From Methylomarinovum caldicuralii (GTDB lineage Bacteria > Pseudomonadota > Gammaproteobacteria > Methylococcales > Methylothermaceae): a stretch of 64,000 nt of DNA. Position 1 is the stretch's first letter; each line of letters begins with the position of its first letter. The notes below the pieces were generated by a model. That model was not told the DNA's origin and did no database searches. It was given only the letters and a program-made list of their open reading frames with translations. Made by a program: the position numbers and the translations under genes. The stretch spans positions 2,558,990 to 2,622,989 of the forward strand of contig NZ_AP024714.1 of the NCBI RefSeq assembly GCF_033126985.1, given 5' to 3'. Positions 9,684 through 18,974 of this stretch are shown in pieces.

Positions 9684-9955
9684 GTCTCGATCCCGACACC
9701 CCGCTGCGCTTTTCTCCCCTGCACCGGCTGCAGTGGGAGGAGGCCCAGCAGCGCCACGTGATCCTCTATCCGGAGGGGCTGGTGGAGCTGAACGCCACCT
9801 CGGCGGAGATCCTCAAGCTGTGCGACGGCAGGCACACCCTCAGGACCATCGTCGAAGAACTGGAACGCAAGTACCAGACGCAAGGTCTTACCGACGACAT
9901 CCGCGAATTTCTGGAGATCGCCCTTGAAAACGGCTGGATCGAAACCGCCGCTTAG
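9680..9955 (+). CDS. pqqD: PqqD, PqqA-binding chaperone
   Basis: A 91-residue winged-helix-like protein that binds PqqA and presents it to PqqE. Visible are [20 protein letters not shown] and [19 protein letters not shown], the standard PqqD core. The ATG at 9680 overlaps pqqC by four bases. Its end overlaps the proposed pqqE start by 32 bases, consistent with the tight PqqD-PqqE partnership; in some species the two are fused. Confidence 0.95.
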   Translation: MSLDPDTPLRFSPLHRLQWEEAQQRHVILYPEGLVELNATSAEILKLCDGRHTLRTIVEELERKYQTQGLTDDIREFLEIALENGWIETAA

Positions 9956-11048
9956 CCCGCCGCGCTGGCTGCTGGCGGAGCTCACTTACCGCTGCCCGCT
10001 GCAGTGCCCCTACTGCTCCAACCCGGTGGATTTCGCCCGCCACGAGGAAGAACTTTCCACCGAGGACTGGAAGCGGGTCTTGACCCAGGCCCGGGAGATG
10101 GGCGCGGTGCAGCTGGGTTTTTCCGGCGGCGAACCCCTGACCCGCCGGGATCTGGAGGAACTGGTGGCCCACGCCCGCCGCCTCGGTTATTACTCCAACC
10201 TCATCACCTCCGGCTACGGCCTGACCGAAGCGCGCATCGCCGCCCTGAAGGAGGCCGGCCTCGACCACATCCAGGTCAGCATCCAGGCCCCGGAAAAGGA
10301 CCTGAGCGACTTCCTCGCCGGCACCGAGAGCTTTGAGCACAAGAAGCAGGTGGCCCGCTGGGTCAAGGAACAGGGCTATCCCATGGTCCTGTGCGTGGTG
10401 ATCCACCGCCACAACATCGAGCAGATGGAGGGCATCCTGGAGATGGCCATCGAGCTGGGGGCCGACTATCTGGAGCTGGCCAACACCCAGTATTACGGCT
10501 GGGCCCACCTCAACCGCGTCCAGCTGATGCCCACCCGGGCCCAGTTCGAGCGCGCCGAGGCCATCGCCCAAAGCTACAAGGAAAAGCTGAAGGGGAAGAT
10601 GAAGATCTACTACGTCATCCCCGACTTCTACGAGGACCGCCCCAAAGCGTGCATGAACGGCTGGGGCACCACCTTCCTCACCATCGCCCCCGACGGCGCC
10701 GCCCTGCCCTGCCATTCGGCGCGGGAGCTGCCCATCGACGAATTCCCCAACGTGCGGCAGATGAGCGTGCGCGAAATCTGGGAGGAGTCGGAAATCTTCA
10801 ACCGCTTCCGCGGCTTCGACTGGATGCCCGAGCCGTGCCGCTCCTGCGACGAGAAGCACAAGGACTACGGCGGCTGCCGCTGCCAGGCCTATCTCCTCAC
10901 CGGCGACATGAACGCCACCGACCCGGTGTGCGCCAAGTCCCCCAACCGCCGCCTGATCGATCAGGCCATCGCCGAGGCCGACAGCCCGCCGGAGGCGCCG
11001 CTGATCTTCCGCAACCTCCGCGCTTCCAGGCAGTTGCGTGGCGGTTAA
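9924..11048 (+). CDS. pqqE: PqqE, radical SAM enzyme
   Basis: A 374-residue radical SAM/SPASM enzyme that joins Glu16 and Tyr20 of PqqA by a carbon-carbon bond. The SAM cluster motif CPLQCPYC is near residues 24-31, and GFSGGEPL follows. The C-terminal SPASM cysteines appear as [19 protein letters not shown] and GGCRCQAY. The start is uncertain: I chose TTG at 9924, with GGAG 7 bases upstream, which yields a typical length. The stop overlaps the convergent ycgR stop by four bases. Confidence 0.95.
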   Translation: MKTAGSKPPLSPPRWLLAELTYRCPLQCPYCSNPVDFARHEEELSTEDWKRVLTQAREMGAVQLGFSGGEPLTRRDLEELVAHARRLGYYSNLITSGYGLTEARIAALKEAGLDHIQVSIQAPEKDLSDFLAGTESFEHKKQVARWVKEQGYPMVLCVVIHRHNIEQMEGILEMAIELGADYLELANTQYYGWAHLNRVQLMPTRAQFERAEAIAQSYKEKLKGKMKIYYVIPDFYEDRPKACMNGWGTTFLTIAPDGAALPCHSARELPIDEFPNVRQMSVREIWEESEIFNRFRGFDWMPEPCRSCDEKHKDYGGCRCQAYLLTGDMNATDPVCAKSPNRRLIDQAIAEADSPPEAPLIFRNLRASRQLRGG

Positions 11049-11827
11049 TCCGATCCTCCCTCCCGTTCCTGCTGGCGAAGCAGGCGCTGGAAACGGGTGA
11101 CCTCCCGCCGGATGAGGGCGGCGTTCCTGCCCGACAAATTGACGAACTTGCCGCCGATACGATAACGCCGCCCCTTGACGATCGCCCGCACGTTGCATAC
11201 CCGCAGGTCGAAGGTCAAATTTCGGTCCTCACCCAGCCGTATCACGCAATAACGCAGCACGTCGAGTTTGCGGATAAACAGGTTGGATTCGAGGATGAAA
11301 CCGACACCATTGTATCCGATGTCATCGACCTGTCCGGCCACCGTCTCCCCCGCGCCATCAGGGCTGTGACCCCGGATATGGATGGGAATCTGCAAGTCAT
11401 GGATCTTGAGACGAAAGGTTTCCCGCAATTGGGGATAGAAAACGCGCTCGGGGAAAGCGACCTGATAACGGACCCCGTCGCCGTCCTCCTGCAATCCCGC
11501 CAGGTGGCAGTCGAAAGTGACGGTCACGCCCTTGTATTTGCTCATGGCGCGGAATTTGCGCCGGGCCAGAAGCGCCTCGTGACCTTCGGAATCGCTGACC
11601 TGGTCCAGAAGCAGCGTCCCCCGCCCTACCTCGAAAACCGAAGAAGCGTATTCCTTGTCCGGGCGATCCGGAAAATACAGGGAAATGACCGTCTCGTTCT
11701 GCTGCAGCGATTTAAGCATCCGCCGGATCTTCTCCCCGTCATGGACGAAATGGGGATTTTCCGGCCGTGCCCTGACGGAAGCGGTGGACGATGCACCGCG
11801 CTTCCGGTTTCGAATCAGAGCCAGCAC
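11045..11827 (-). CDS. ycgR: Flagellar brake protein YcgR (PilZ domain)
   Basis: A 260-residue c-di-GMP effector that slows flagellar rotation when bound. The N-terminal YcgR domain (about residues 30-130) precedes a PilZ domain. The c-di-GMP motif RxxxR is present as RETFR. The second motif reads DIGYNG, where the usual (D/N)xSxxG has Ser; the Gly substitution may weaken binding. I chose the GTG at 11827, preceded by AGGAGG. It is the last gene of flgA-flgM-flgN-ycgR, an order also known in Pseudomonas. Confidence 0.88.
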   Translation of the reverse strand: MLALIRNRKRGASSTASVRARPENPHFVHDGEKIRRMLKSLQQNETVISLYFPDRPDKEYASSVFEVGRGTLLLDQVSDSEGHEALLARRKFRAMSKYKGVTVTFDCHLAGLQEDGDGVRYQVAFPERVFYPQLRETFRLKIHDLQIPIHIRGHSPDGAGETVAGQVDDIGYNGVGFILESNLFIRKLDVLRYCVIRLGEDRNLTFDLRVCNVRAIVKGRRYRIGGKFVNLSGRNAALIRREVTRFQRLLRQQEREGGSD

Positions 11828-11835
11828 ACCGCCTC

Positions 11836-12303
11836 CTAACTTTCCCCCAGCAGCCGGGCTTCCGCCTCGGTATGGGATTGCCCGTCCGCCCGGTAACACA
11901 GCTGCTGGAACCGCTGCCCGAGCAAGATCCCCAGGGACCGGCGGGTCTGTTCGTTGAGCAGCGCGATCATGGCGCCGTTGACCTCGTTGAGTTCACGGCA
12001 GCGCGCCGTCGTCTCTTTCACCCGGACCCAGACACGCTGAACCTCCCCGACCTCGCGAAGGTCCAGGGTCTCGAACAATTGCTCGATCGCCGCCTCCTTT
12101 GGCCCCGGAACGGCAGGTAACTGACCGAGACGCTCGTCGATACGCGCCACGGTTTCCTGTTTTTCCCTGGCCAGCAGGGACAGCTCGGCCAGTTGCCGGT
12201 TTCTCAGCGCCTCGCCTTCCTGCTCCAGCAATGACTGCATCTGCCGGATGTCCGCTTCGAGCCGGCCCAACCAAACCAAAAACCCTCGCTGTCTTTCGTC
12301 CAT
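11836..12303 (-). CDS. flgN: Flagellar export chaperone FlgN
   Basis: A 155-residue all-helical protein with long coiled-coil stretches (for example LLEQEGEALRNRQLAELSLL). FlgN keeps the hook-filament junction proteins FlgK and FlgL soluble before export, and both of those are encoded in this window. Sequence conservation in the family is low, so the call rests on size, helical pattern and its place after flgM. The spacing to flgM is 14 bases. Confidence 0.85.
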   Translation of the reverse strand: MDERQRGFLVWLGRLEADIRQMQSLLEQEGEALRNRQLAELSLLAREKQETVARIDERLGQLPAVPGPKEAAIEQLFETLDLREVGEVQRVWVRVKETTARCRELNEVNGAMIALLNEQTRRSLGILLGQRFQQLCYRADGQSHTEAEARLLGES

Positions 12304-12317
12304 CTGCTGAATTCCGG

Positions 12318-12611
12318 TCAGGGCAACTGGCTGTCCAATTCCAACAGTTTTTCCGCAATCTGTTCCGCGTCGATCTGGTAACTGCCGTCCTGCAGCGCGT
12401 TGGCCACCCGGGTGACCCGCGCCATGTCGATGACCTCAGCCCGGCTCAGGGCCTGCTCGGCCTCCTTGAGCCTGGCGGCGGCATCGGTCAGCGCCAGGGA
12501 ATCGCCGTCGCTTTGACGGGCGCCCGTTTGTGTTTCGAGCCTGCGCAGCGCCCGTGGACCGGTATTGGCCGGTTCGGGCTTTCCCGTCACGGCACGCAAA
12601 TTGATCATCAT
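12318..12611 (-). CDS. flgM: Anti-sigma-28 factor FlgM
   Basis: A 97-residue protein that binds FliA (sigma-28) until the hook is complete and FlgM is exported. The C-terminal half carries the conserved sigma-binding helices (VIDMARVTRVANALQDGSYQ, then IDAEQIAEKLLELDSQLP). The N-terminus is disordered and rich in small residues, as expected. The ATG at 12611 was chosen from two adjacent ATGs. It has its own sigma-28 promoter at 12648-12674, the usual feedback arrangement. Confidence 0.93.
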   Translation of the reverse strand: MMINLRAVTGKPEPANTGPRALRRLETQTGARQSDGDSLALTDAAARLKEAEQALSRAEVIDMARVTRVANALQDGSYQIDAEQIAEKLLELDSQLP

Positions 12612-12647
12612 GCTCACGCCCTCGTTGAAGATGTCATCCCGAAGCTT

Positions 12648-12674
12648 GTAACGGCAGGGTTTGCTGAAAGTTTA
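12648..12674 (-). promoter_or_regulatory. Sigma-28 (FliA) promoter of flgM
   Basis: On the minus strand TAAACTTT, then 11 bases, then GCCGTTAC. This fits TAAAGTTT-N11-GCCGATAA with one mismatch in the -35 and two in the -10. It lies in the 66-base flgA-flgM gap, ending 37 bases before flgM. Confidence 0.75.
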
Positions 12675-12676
12675 GC

Positions 12677-13372
12677 TCAAAGCTGGACCCGGACTTCGCC
12701 CGGCCCCTGGACCACCCCTTCGACAACCTGTCGCGAGCGGTCGTTGCGCACCCGTATCCGCTCTCCCCGGGCGCCGTCCATCAACGCATGACCCTCCATG
12801 CTCACTTCGAGGGTTCCCAGGCTTGCCTGGATGGTCACCGCCTGCCCCCGATGCACCAGAGTGTCGGCGACCAGCATCCCCGGCTGCAGCACGGCACCGG
12901 CCGGCAGGGAACGGCGCAGCCGCAAACCGATCACGCGGGATGGATCGGTGAAATAGCCCTGGCGCAGCCTCCCCAGTTCCTGCCGCTGCAGCGCCACCAT
13001 CGCCGCGGTCAACCGCGTGCCCTTGGGCAACCCCTGACGCAGGGTGATCACCGGCTGGTACACCCGCACGACCGCCTTGGCATAGATCGACCATTGCCTG
13101 TCTCCCGGACAGTGCACCCGTACGGACAGGGAACCGGGCTTGACTTCCCCCCGCAAGGGCTCGATCCGCAGTGGCGCGGAACAGGCGGGAAGCTGCAACC
13201 GGGGATCGAGGGGCGGGACCTGAACGTCAAAATCCTGCCATTGCCGCCGGAAGATCGACGCCAATTGCGCAGCGACCGCCTGCCGTACCGCGGCAAGCGA
13301 TTGCCTCTCGACTGCCGCCGAAAGAGTCGTCAAAGGCAGCGACAACAGCAATCCCAGCAAGACCCTTCGCAT
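12677..13372 (-). CDS. flgA: FlgA, P-ring assembly chaperone
   Basis: A 231-residue periplasmic chaperone for FlgI. The first 20 residues form a Sec signal peptide (MRRVLLGLLLSLPLTTLSAA). A SAF/ChapFlgA domain covers about residues 100-231, with LPKGTRLTAAMVALQR and a C-terminal GERIRVRNDRSRQVVEGVVQ. I chose the ATG at 13372, which has GGGGG upstream and starts the signal peptide. The ATG at 13393 lacks a ribosome site. It is divergent from cheV. Confidence 0.93.
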   Translation of the reverse strand: MRRVLLGLLLSLPLTTLSAAVERQSLAAVRQAVAAQLASIFRRQWQDFDVQVPPLDPRLQLPACSAPLRIEPLRGEVKPGSLSVRVHCPGDRQWSIYAKAVVRVYQPVITLRQGLPKGTRLTAAMVALQRQELGRLRQGYFTDPSRVIGLRLRRSLPAGAVLQPGMLVADTLVHRGQAVTIQASLGTLEVSMEGHALMDGARGERIRVRNDRSRQVVEGVVQGPGEVRVQL

Positions 13373-13410
13373 CGGAAGACCCCCTGATGACATAAACACG
13401 CAAAATCCGA

Positions 13411-13426
13411 TGCGATATTCGGGCCA
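13411..13426 (-). promoter_or_regulatory. Probable sigma-54 promoter of flgA
   Basis: On the minus strand TGGCCCG-AATA-TCGCA keeps the essential GG-N10-GC spacing and differs from TGGCACG-N4-TTGCA at two positions. It lies about 40 bases before flgA. Confidence 0.55.
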
Positions 13427-13436
13427 GAATTGGTTT

Positions 13437-13463
13437 TCAAGTCCGCCGCAAGCCGGCCGATAC
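13437..13463 (+). promoter_or_regulatory. Sigma-28 (FliA) promoter of cheV
   Basis: TCAAGTCC, 11 bases, then GCCGATAC. The -10 differs from GCCGATAA at one base, and the spacing is exact. It lies 39 bases before cheV, placing cheV-cheR among late flagellar genes. Confidence 0.72.
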
Positions 13464-13502
13464 AGGAAAAAACTCTGCACAAACTCCCATAAGGAGGGCA
13501 CC

Positions 13503-14438
13503 ATGTCGGGTATTCTTGCCGGAGTCGATCAACGCACCCAGCTGGCCGGGCACAACCGCCTGGAGCTGTTGCTGTTCCGCCTTCAGGGACCGCAGCGTTT
13601 CGGTATCAACGTGTTCAAGGTCAAGGAGGTGATCTCCTGCCCGCCCCTGACCCAGGTACCGGAAGCCCACCCGGTCATGTGCGGCATGGCCCATTTGCGC
13701 GGCCAGACCGTCCCCATTCTCGACATTTCCAAAGGCATCGGCGGACCGGCATTGCCGCGGGACGGCAGCGGCTATGTCATCGTCAGCGAGTACAACCGCT
13801 CGGTACAGGGATTCCTGGTCCGGGAAGTGGACCGCATCATCAACATGGGCTGGGACCAGATCAAACCGCCGCCCCGGGGAACCGGCAAGGACAGCTATCT
13901 GACTGCGGTGACCGAGTTCGAGGGCGAACTGATCGAGGTCATCGACGTGGAAAAGATCATGAAGGAGATCATAGGCGGTGACGAGGAGGTTTCCGAAGGC
14001 GTCATCGACAGCGAAATCCTGGACAGCGAACATCACATCCTGGTGGTGGATGATTCCATGGTCGCCCGCAATCAGATCAAACGGGTGCTGGACCAGCTCG
14101 GGGTCGAAGCCACCCTGGCCCGCGACGGTCAGGATGCCTACGAAAAGCTGAGCGCCTGGATCGAGGAAGGCAAGGACCTCAACAACTTCCTCAGCATGGT
14201 CATCTCCGACGTGGAGATGCCCAAGATGGATGGCTATACCTTGACCACCAAAATGCGCGAACACCCGCAGATGAAGGATCTCTACGTCCTGCTCCATACG
14301 TCCCTCAGCGGCGTGTTCAATGAGGCGATGGTGAAGAAGGTGGGCGCCGACCGCTTCCTGGCCAAGTTTGCCCCGGACGAGCTGGCCACCGCGGTCCAGG
14401 AGCGCCTGCGCGAATACGACGCCAGAAAGGCGGCCTGA
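13503..14438 (+). CDS. cheV: Chemotaxis coupling protein CheV
   Basis: A 311-residue fusion of a CheW-like coupling domain (about residues 18-160) and a response-regulator receiver domain (about 178-305). Receiver landmarks are the acidic pair in LVVDDSMVAR, the phosphorylated Asp in VISDVEMPKMDGYTL and the switch region LLHTSLSG. It links chemoreceptors to the CheA kinase and adapts on phosphorylation. GGAGGG lies just upstream of the ATG. Its stop overlaps the cheR start by one base (TGATG). Confidence 0.95.
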   Translation: MSGILAGVDQRTQLAGHNRLELLLFRLQGPQRFGINVFKVKEVISCPPLTQVPEAHPVMCGMAHLRGQTVPILDISKGIGGPALPRDGSGYVIVSEYNRSVQGFLVREVDRIINMGWDQIKPPPRGTGKDSYLTAVTEFEGELIEVIDVEKIMKEIIGGDEEVSEGVIDSEILDSEHHILVVDDSMVARNQIKRVLDQLGVEATLARDGQDAYEKLSAWIEEGKDLNNFLSMVISDVEMPKMDGYTLTTKMREHPQMKDLYVLLHTSLSGVFNEAMVKKVGADRFLAKFAPDELATAVQERLREYDARKAA

Positions 14439-15304
14439 TGGCAGGCGCCCGTGTCCTGGACCTGACGTCCCCCAATGGAGACACGTTATCGCAGACCGCG
14501 TTTTGCGACTTCCAGCGCTTTCTGCACGAGCACAGCGGCATCACCCTGGGGGACGGCAAACGTTACCTGGTCCAGAGCCGCCTGAGTCAGATCCTGCCGG
14601 AAACCGGCCTGGGCAGCCTGGACGCCCTGATCGAGGCGCTGGTCCGCGGGCAACTGCCGGAGAAAGTCCGCAGCCGCATCATCGACGTCATGACCACCAA
14701 CGAAACCTTCTGGTTTCGTGACCGGGGGCATTTCGAGTTGTTAAAGGAACGACTGCTGGCCGACCTGAGCCGGCAGCGTTTCCGCCCCCTTAGGATCTGG
14801 TCCGCCGCCTGCTCCACCGGCCAGGAACCCTACTCCATCGCCATCACCGCCCTGGAAGCCGTGCGCGAAGGCCGGCTGCCACGGGCCAACCTGCGTATCG
14901 TCGGCACCGATCTGTCGCAACAGGTACTGAAAACCGCCGCCGGGACGGTCTATTCCGACCTGTCCCTCAGCCGCGGCCTGCCGGAGGCGATCCGGCAGCG
15001 TTATTTTCAACCTCACGCCAACGGCTGGCGGCTCAAACCCGAAGTCCGCGCGCTGGTCCGCTTCCAGCCCTTCAATCTCCTCAAACCCTGCACCGCCCTC
15101 GGGCGCTTCGATCTCATCTTCTGCCGCAACGTCCTGATCTACTTCACGCCGGAAACCAAGCGCGACATCCTCCAGCGTCTGGCCGCCGCCCTCGAGCCCG
15201 GCGGCTATCTTTTTCTCAGCAGCACCGAAACCTTGGCGGAGCCGGTCGCAGCGCTGCAACCGCTTTCCCTGCGGGGAACCTGGATTTACCAACGTCCGGC
15301 TTGA
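14438..15304 (+). CDS. cheR: CheR, chemoreceptor glutamate methyltransferase
   Basis: A 288-residue SAM-dependent enzyme that methylates glutamates of chemoreceptors. Motifs: TTNETFWFRDRGHFELL, the SAM site IWSAACSTGQEPYSIAI, and FDLIFCRNVLIYFTPETKRD. The helical N-terminal domain (residues 15-85) carries FLHEHSGITLGDGKRYLVQS. Length is normal. Co-transcribed with cheV, immediately before the flgB operon, as in Pseudomonas. Confidence 0.96.
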   Translation: MAGARVLDLTSPNGDTLSQTAFCDFQRFLHEHSGITLGDGKRYLVQSRLSQILPETGLGSLDALIEALVRGQLPEKVRSRIIDVMTTNETFWFRDRGHFELLKERLLADLSRQRFRPLRIWSAACSTGQEPYSIAITALEAVREGRLPRANLRIVGTDLSQQVLKTAAGTVYSDLSLSRGLPEAIRQRYFQPHANGWRLKPEVRALVRFQPFNLLKPCTALGRFDLIFCRNVLIYFTPETKRDILQRLAAALEPGGYLFLSSTETLAEPVAALQPLSLRGTWIYQRPA

Positions 15305-15391
15305 CTGGCAGAAATCCGTCACGACGGCAAAATTTTGCCGCCACGCCCAGAACGAAAACCCCAACCAATTGATTTCTCTTGAATAAAATCC

Positions 15392-15407
15392 TGGCACGGA
15401 AGATGCT
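15392..15407 (+). promoter_or_regulatory. Sigma-54 promoter of the flgB operon
   Basis: TGGCACG-GAAG-ATGCT matches the consensus TGGCACG-N4-TTGCW with one mismatch; GG and GC are 10 bases apart. It lies about 40 bases before flgB and should drive flgBCDE and probably genes beyond. Confidence 0.88.
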
Positions 15408-15447
15408 GGATTAGCTGCGAGATCAATTGCAGGTATCGGGTAGTCCC

Positions 15448-15840
15448 ATGAAGATCAGCTTTGCCAACGCCCTAGGGCTTCATCCGCAAGCGCTCCAGCT
15501 CCGGGCCCGGCGCATGGAAGTGCTGGCCTCCAATCTGGCCAACGCCGACACCCCCCGCTACAAGGCCCGGGATTTCAACGTGGACAAACTGCTGCGCGGG
15601 CCGGAAACGCCCAAACTGCCAATCCGGAAAACCAGTCCGGATCATCTGTCGCTGGATGATGAGGATGCGCGTTTCCGTCTGCTTTACCGTGTCCCCCAGC
15701 AGGCCGCCCTGGACGGCAACACCGTCGAGGAGCACATCGAGCAGGCCAAGTTCGCCGAGAACGCCCTGCGCTATCAGGCCAGCCTGCGCTTCGTCAACGG
15801 CAAATTTTCCGGTCTCATGACAGCGATTCGGGGAGAGTAA
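15448..15840 (+). CDS. flgB: Flagellar rod protein FlgB
   Basis: A 130-residue proximal-rod subunit. The N-terminus carries the rod signature LASNLANADTPRYKARDFNV near residues 30-50. The C-terminal helix (FAENALRYQASLRFVNGKFS) fits the family. No strong ribosome site precedes the ATG at 15448; an in-frame TTG at 15427 is the alternative. First gene of the flgBCDEFGHIJKL run, 3 bases before flgC. Confidence 0.95.
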   Translation: MKISFANALGLHPQALQLRARRMEVLASNLANADTPRYKARDFNVDKLLRGPETPKLPIRKTSPDHLSLDDEDARFRLLYRVPQQAALDGNTVEEHIEQAKFAENALRYQASLRFVNGKFSGLMTAIRGE

Positions 15841-15843
15841 GCC

Positions 15844-16263
15844 ATGTCCAGCTTCAAGATCTTCGACGTCGCCGGTTCCGGCATGAACGCCCAGATGCTG
15901 CGGCTCAACCTGACCGCCAGCAATCTGGCCAACGTCGATAGCGTCTCCAGCAGCATCGAACAAACCTACAAGTCCCGGCAGCCGGTGTTCGCGGCCCAGT
16001 TCCGCAACGCCTTCGACCGCCTCCACGCCGTCGCTACCGGGGTCAAGGTCCTCGGCGTGGTGGAAAGCCCGGAGCCGCTGCGGATGGAATACGCCCCCAA
16101 CCACCCCATGGCCAACAAGGACGGCTACATCTTCAAACCCAACGTCGATCCGGTGGAGGAGCTGGCCAACATGATCGCCGCCTCGCGTTCCTACCAGAAC
16201 GACATCGAGGTGCTCAACACCGCCAAGGAAATGATGATGCAAACCCTGAAGATGGGGCAGTAA
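15844..16263 (+). CDS. flgC: Flagellar rod protein FlgC
   Basis: A 139-residue proximal-rod subunit: SGMNAQMLRLNLTASNLANV at the N-terminus, GYIFKPNVDPVEELANMIAA and SYQNDIEVLNTAKEMMMQTL at the C-terminus. These terminal helices form the rod core. Length is standard. Spaced 3 bases from both neighbours. Confidence 0.96.
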   Translation: MSSFKIFDVAGSGMNAQMLRLNLTASNLANVDSVSSSIEQTYKSRQPVFAAQFRNAFDRLHAVATGVKVLGVVESPEPLRMEYAPNHPMANKDGYIFKPNVDPVEELANMIAASRSYQNDIEVLNTAKEMMMQTLKMGQ

Positions 16264-16266
16264 GCC

Positions 16267-16929
16267 ATGAACGTGGACCGCCTTCAAGAACTGGGGCTGA
16301 TGAAGCCTAAAAGCGCCGGAAAGCCCCGCAACGAACTGGGCCAGGAGGATTTCCTCAAGCTCATGACCACCCAGATGACCCATCAGAATCCCCTGAAACC
16401 GATGGAGAACACCGAGTTTCTGACCCAGATGGCCCAGTTCGGCACCGTCTCCGGCATTCAGAGCCTGCAGAAATCCTTCGCCGACTTCGCCAAGGCCATC
16501 GGCTCCGACCAGGCCCTGCAGGCCGCCAGTCTGGTGGGAAGGCAGGTACTGGTGCAAGGCCACGAGGCTCGCCTGTCCCCCGGCGGCGAAATCCACGGCG
16601 CCCTCAAGCTCGACACGCCGGCCACCGGAGTTCGGATCAAAATCGTCAATCCCCAGGGCATCACCGTCCGCACCCTGGAGCTGGGACCCCAAGATGCAGG
16701 ACGGGTCCCCTTCAGCTGGGACGGGATCAAGGACGACGGCGAGTTCGCCGAACCCGGACGCTACCGCATCCAGGCCGAAGGGGTGGTCGGCGGCGAGAAC
16801 CAGGCCCTCACCACCCTGGTGCCGGCCACCGTGGAAAGCGTCTCCACCGCCAAGGGCGGCTACGGCCTCAAGGTGGATTTGGAAGGCCTGGGCAGCGTCG
16901 ACTTCAAGGACATCGAACAAATTCTCTAG
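16267..16929 (+). CDS. flgD: Hook-capping protein FlgD
   Basis: A 220-residue scaffold for hook polymerisation. The N-terminal export and cap region has LGQEDFLKLMTTQMTHQNPL near residues 24-43. The C-terminal Ig-like/tudor part carries SWDGIKDDGEFAEPGRYRIQ. It is shed when the hook is complete. Located between flgC and flgE as usual. Confidence 0.95.
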   Translation: MNVDRLQELGLMKPKSAGKPRNELGQEDFLKLMTTQMTHQNPLKPMENTEFLTQMAQFGTVSGIQSLQKSFADFAKAIGSDQALQAASLVGRQVLVQGHEARLSPGGEIHGALKLDTPATGVRIKIVNPQGITVRTLELGPQDAGRVPFSWDGIKDDGEFAEPGRYRIQAEGVVGGENQALTTLVPATVESVSTAKGGYGLKVDLEGLGSVDFKDIEQIL

Positions 16930-16940
16930 GAGGTGATTCT

Positions 16941-18194
16941 ATGAGCTTCAGTACCGCACTCAGCGGCCTCAATGCCGCATCCACCGATCTGCAGACCACC
17001 GGCAACAACATCGCCAACGCCAACACCGTCGGCTTCAAAAAGTCGCGGGCGGAGTTTGCCGATGTCTATGCCGCCGGCGTTCTCGGCGCCTCGAAAACCA
17101 CCCCCGGAAGCGGCGTACGGGTGACAGACATCGCCCAAACCTTCTCCCAGGGGAACATGGAATACACCGAAAACGTCCTCGACCTCGCCATCAACGGCCA
17201 GGGATTTTTCGGACTTGTCGATCCGAAGAATCTGTCTGCGGGCGTACCATCCGCCTACACCCGTAACGGCGCTTTCCAGTTGAACAAGGACGGCTACATC
17301 GTCGATGACCAAGGCATGATGCTCTATGGCACGACGCCGACCGGAAACGGCGAACAACCCGGTGCGCTCCGAGTGGATGTCGGCAAAGGCAAACCCAGCG
17401 CCACCACCAAGGAATCCATCAGCCTGAATCTAAACGCCAGCGCCTCTGCCCCTGTCACCACGCCGTTCGATCCGACGGACACGACCAGCTACAACTACTC
17501 CTCATCGATTACCGCCTACGATTCCCTGGGAAACGCCCACAACCTGACGACTTATTTCGTCAAGGACGGTACCACCCCGAATAAATGGTCGGTCTATCAG
17601 TACATCGACGGCACCACCGACACCCTGACCTCAACTCCCATCAGCCTTGAATTCGACACCAACGGCTCGTTGATAAAAGTCAATGGTAGCAGCAGCAGCA
17701 CCAAGGTGAATCTGGATCCATTCACCCCCACCGGGGCAGACCCGCTCAACATCGAATTCGATTTTGCGGGGACCTCGCAATACAACAGCGACTTCACCAT
17801 CAATTCCATGAGTCAGGATGGTTTTCCGGCCGGTGACTTTTCCGGCCTGGAAGTCAATGACAAGGGGGAAATCTTCGCCCGCTTCACCAACGGCAATGGT
17901 GAGAAAATCGGTCATATCAAGCTCTTCCGCTTCCGCAACGAGCACGGCCTGGCCAAACTCGGCAACACCACCTGGGGAGAAAGCTCCGCCTCCGGTCCGG
18001 CTATCAGCTCCCAGGGGGACAACCCGGGCACGGGCAACGTCGGCACCATCCAGTCCGGCGCCCTGGAAGCTTCCAATGTCGATCTTTCCAAAGAACTCGT
18101 GCGCCTGATCATCGCCCAACAGAGCTACCAGGCCAACGCCGAAACCATCTCCACCGAGAACCGGGTCATCGAGGCCCTGCTCAACGTCCGCTGA
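16941..18194 (+). CDS. flgE: Flagellar hook protein FlgE
   Basis: A 417-residue hook subunit. The N-terminal LSGLNAASTDLQTTGNNIAN and NTVGFKKSRAEFADVYAAG, and the C-terminal DLSKELVRLIIAQQSYQANA, form the core helices. The middle (about 130-330) is the surface-exposed variable domain and is rich in Ser, Thr and Asn. AGGAGGTGATT precedes the ATG. Length is typical. Confidence 0.96.
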   Translation: MSFSTALSGLNAASTDLQTTGNNIANANTVGFKKSRAEFADVYAAGVLGASKTTPGSGVRVTDIAQTFSQGNMEYTENVLDLAINGQGFFGLVDPKNLSAGVPSAYTRNGAFQLNKDGYIVDDQGMMLYGTTPTGNGEQPGALRVDVGKGKPSATTKESISLNLNASASAPVTTPFDPTDTTSYNYSSSITAYDSLGNAHNLTTYFVKDGTTPNKWSVYQYIDGTTDTLTSTPISLEFDTNGSLIKVNGSSSSTKVNLDPFTPTGADPLNIEFDFAGTSQYNSDFTINSMSQDGFPAGDFSGLEVNDKGEIFARFTNGNGEKIGHIKLFRFRNEHGLAKLGNTTWGESSASGPAISSQGDNPGTGNVGTIQSGALEASNVDLSKELVRLIIAQQSYQANAETISTENRVIEALLNVR

Positions 18195-18206
18195 GGGAGC
18201 TGACCC

Positions 18207-18947
18207 ATGGATCGCAGCCTGTTCGTGGTCATGAGCGGCGCCCGGGAAACCCTGCGGGCCCAGGCGTCGGTGAGTAACAATCTGGCCAACGTCAACACCA
18301 CCGGTTTCAAACAGGATCTGGAACAGTTCCGCAGCATGCCGGTGTTCGGGCCCGGTTATCCCAGCCGGGTCTACGCCCTCAACGAGCGGCCGGCCACCGA
18401 CTTCGATCCCGGCCCGATCCGGACCACTGGCCGCGATCTCGACGTCGCCGTCAAGGGCGACGGCTGGATCGCGGTCCAGGCCGCCGACGGCTCCGAAGCC
18501 TACACCCGCCGCGGCGACCTGCGCATCAGCCCGGAAGGGCTGCTGCAGACCGGCGACGGCCATCCGGTGCTGGGGGACAACGGCCCCATCGCCATCCCTC
18601 CGGCGCAAAAGGTCGACATCGGCAGCGACGGCACCATCAGCGTCGTCCCGCTGGGGGAAAAGCCCGACGTGCTGGCGGTCGTCGACCGTATCAAGCTAGT
18701 GCGCGCCACCCCGGAACAACTGGAGAAAGGCGAAGACGGACTGATACGGCTCAGGTCGGGTCAGCCTGCCGAGGCCGACGCCGGGATCACCCTGGTCTCC
18801 GGCGCCCTGGAAGGCAGCAACGTCAACAGCGTCGCCGCCCTGGTGGACATGATCGAACTGTCGCGGCGCTACGAGCTGCAGGTGAAGATGATGAAGACCG
18901 CCGAGGACGACGCCGACACCGCCGCGCAACTGCTGCGCATGGTTTAA
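18207..18947 (+). CDS. flgF: Flagellar rod protein FlgF
   Basis: A 246-residue rod subunit. MDRSLFVVMSGARETLRAQA and [20 protein letters not shown] at the N-terminus and VAALVDMIELSRRYELQVKM near the C-terminus match the FlgF/FlgG family. The shorter N-terminal spacing and its position directly before flgG separate it from FlgG. Confidence 0.95.
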   Translation: MDRSLFVVMSGARETLRAQASVSNNLANVNTTGFKQDLEQFRSMPVFGPGYPSRVYALNERPATDFDPGPIRTTGRDLDVAVKGDGWIAVQAADGSEAYTRRGDLRISPEGLLQTGDGHPVLGDNGPIAIPPAQKVDIGSDGTISVVPLGEKPDVLAVVDRIKLVRATPEQLEKGEDGLIRLRSGQPAEADAGITLVSGALEGSNVNSVAALVDMIELSRRYELQVKMMKTAEDDADTAAQLLRMV

Positions 18948-18974
18948 CCGAATCGTTCAAAAGGAGAAACGACC

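Noticed and set aside
13465-13478. AGGAAAAAACTCTGCA as a sigma-54 promoter for cheV.
   Set aside because: Only the GG-N10-GC spacing fits; the -24 block is poor and a much better sigma-28 site lies just upstream.
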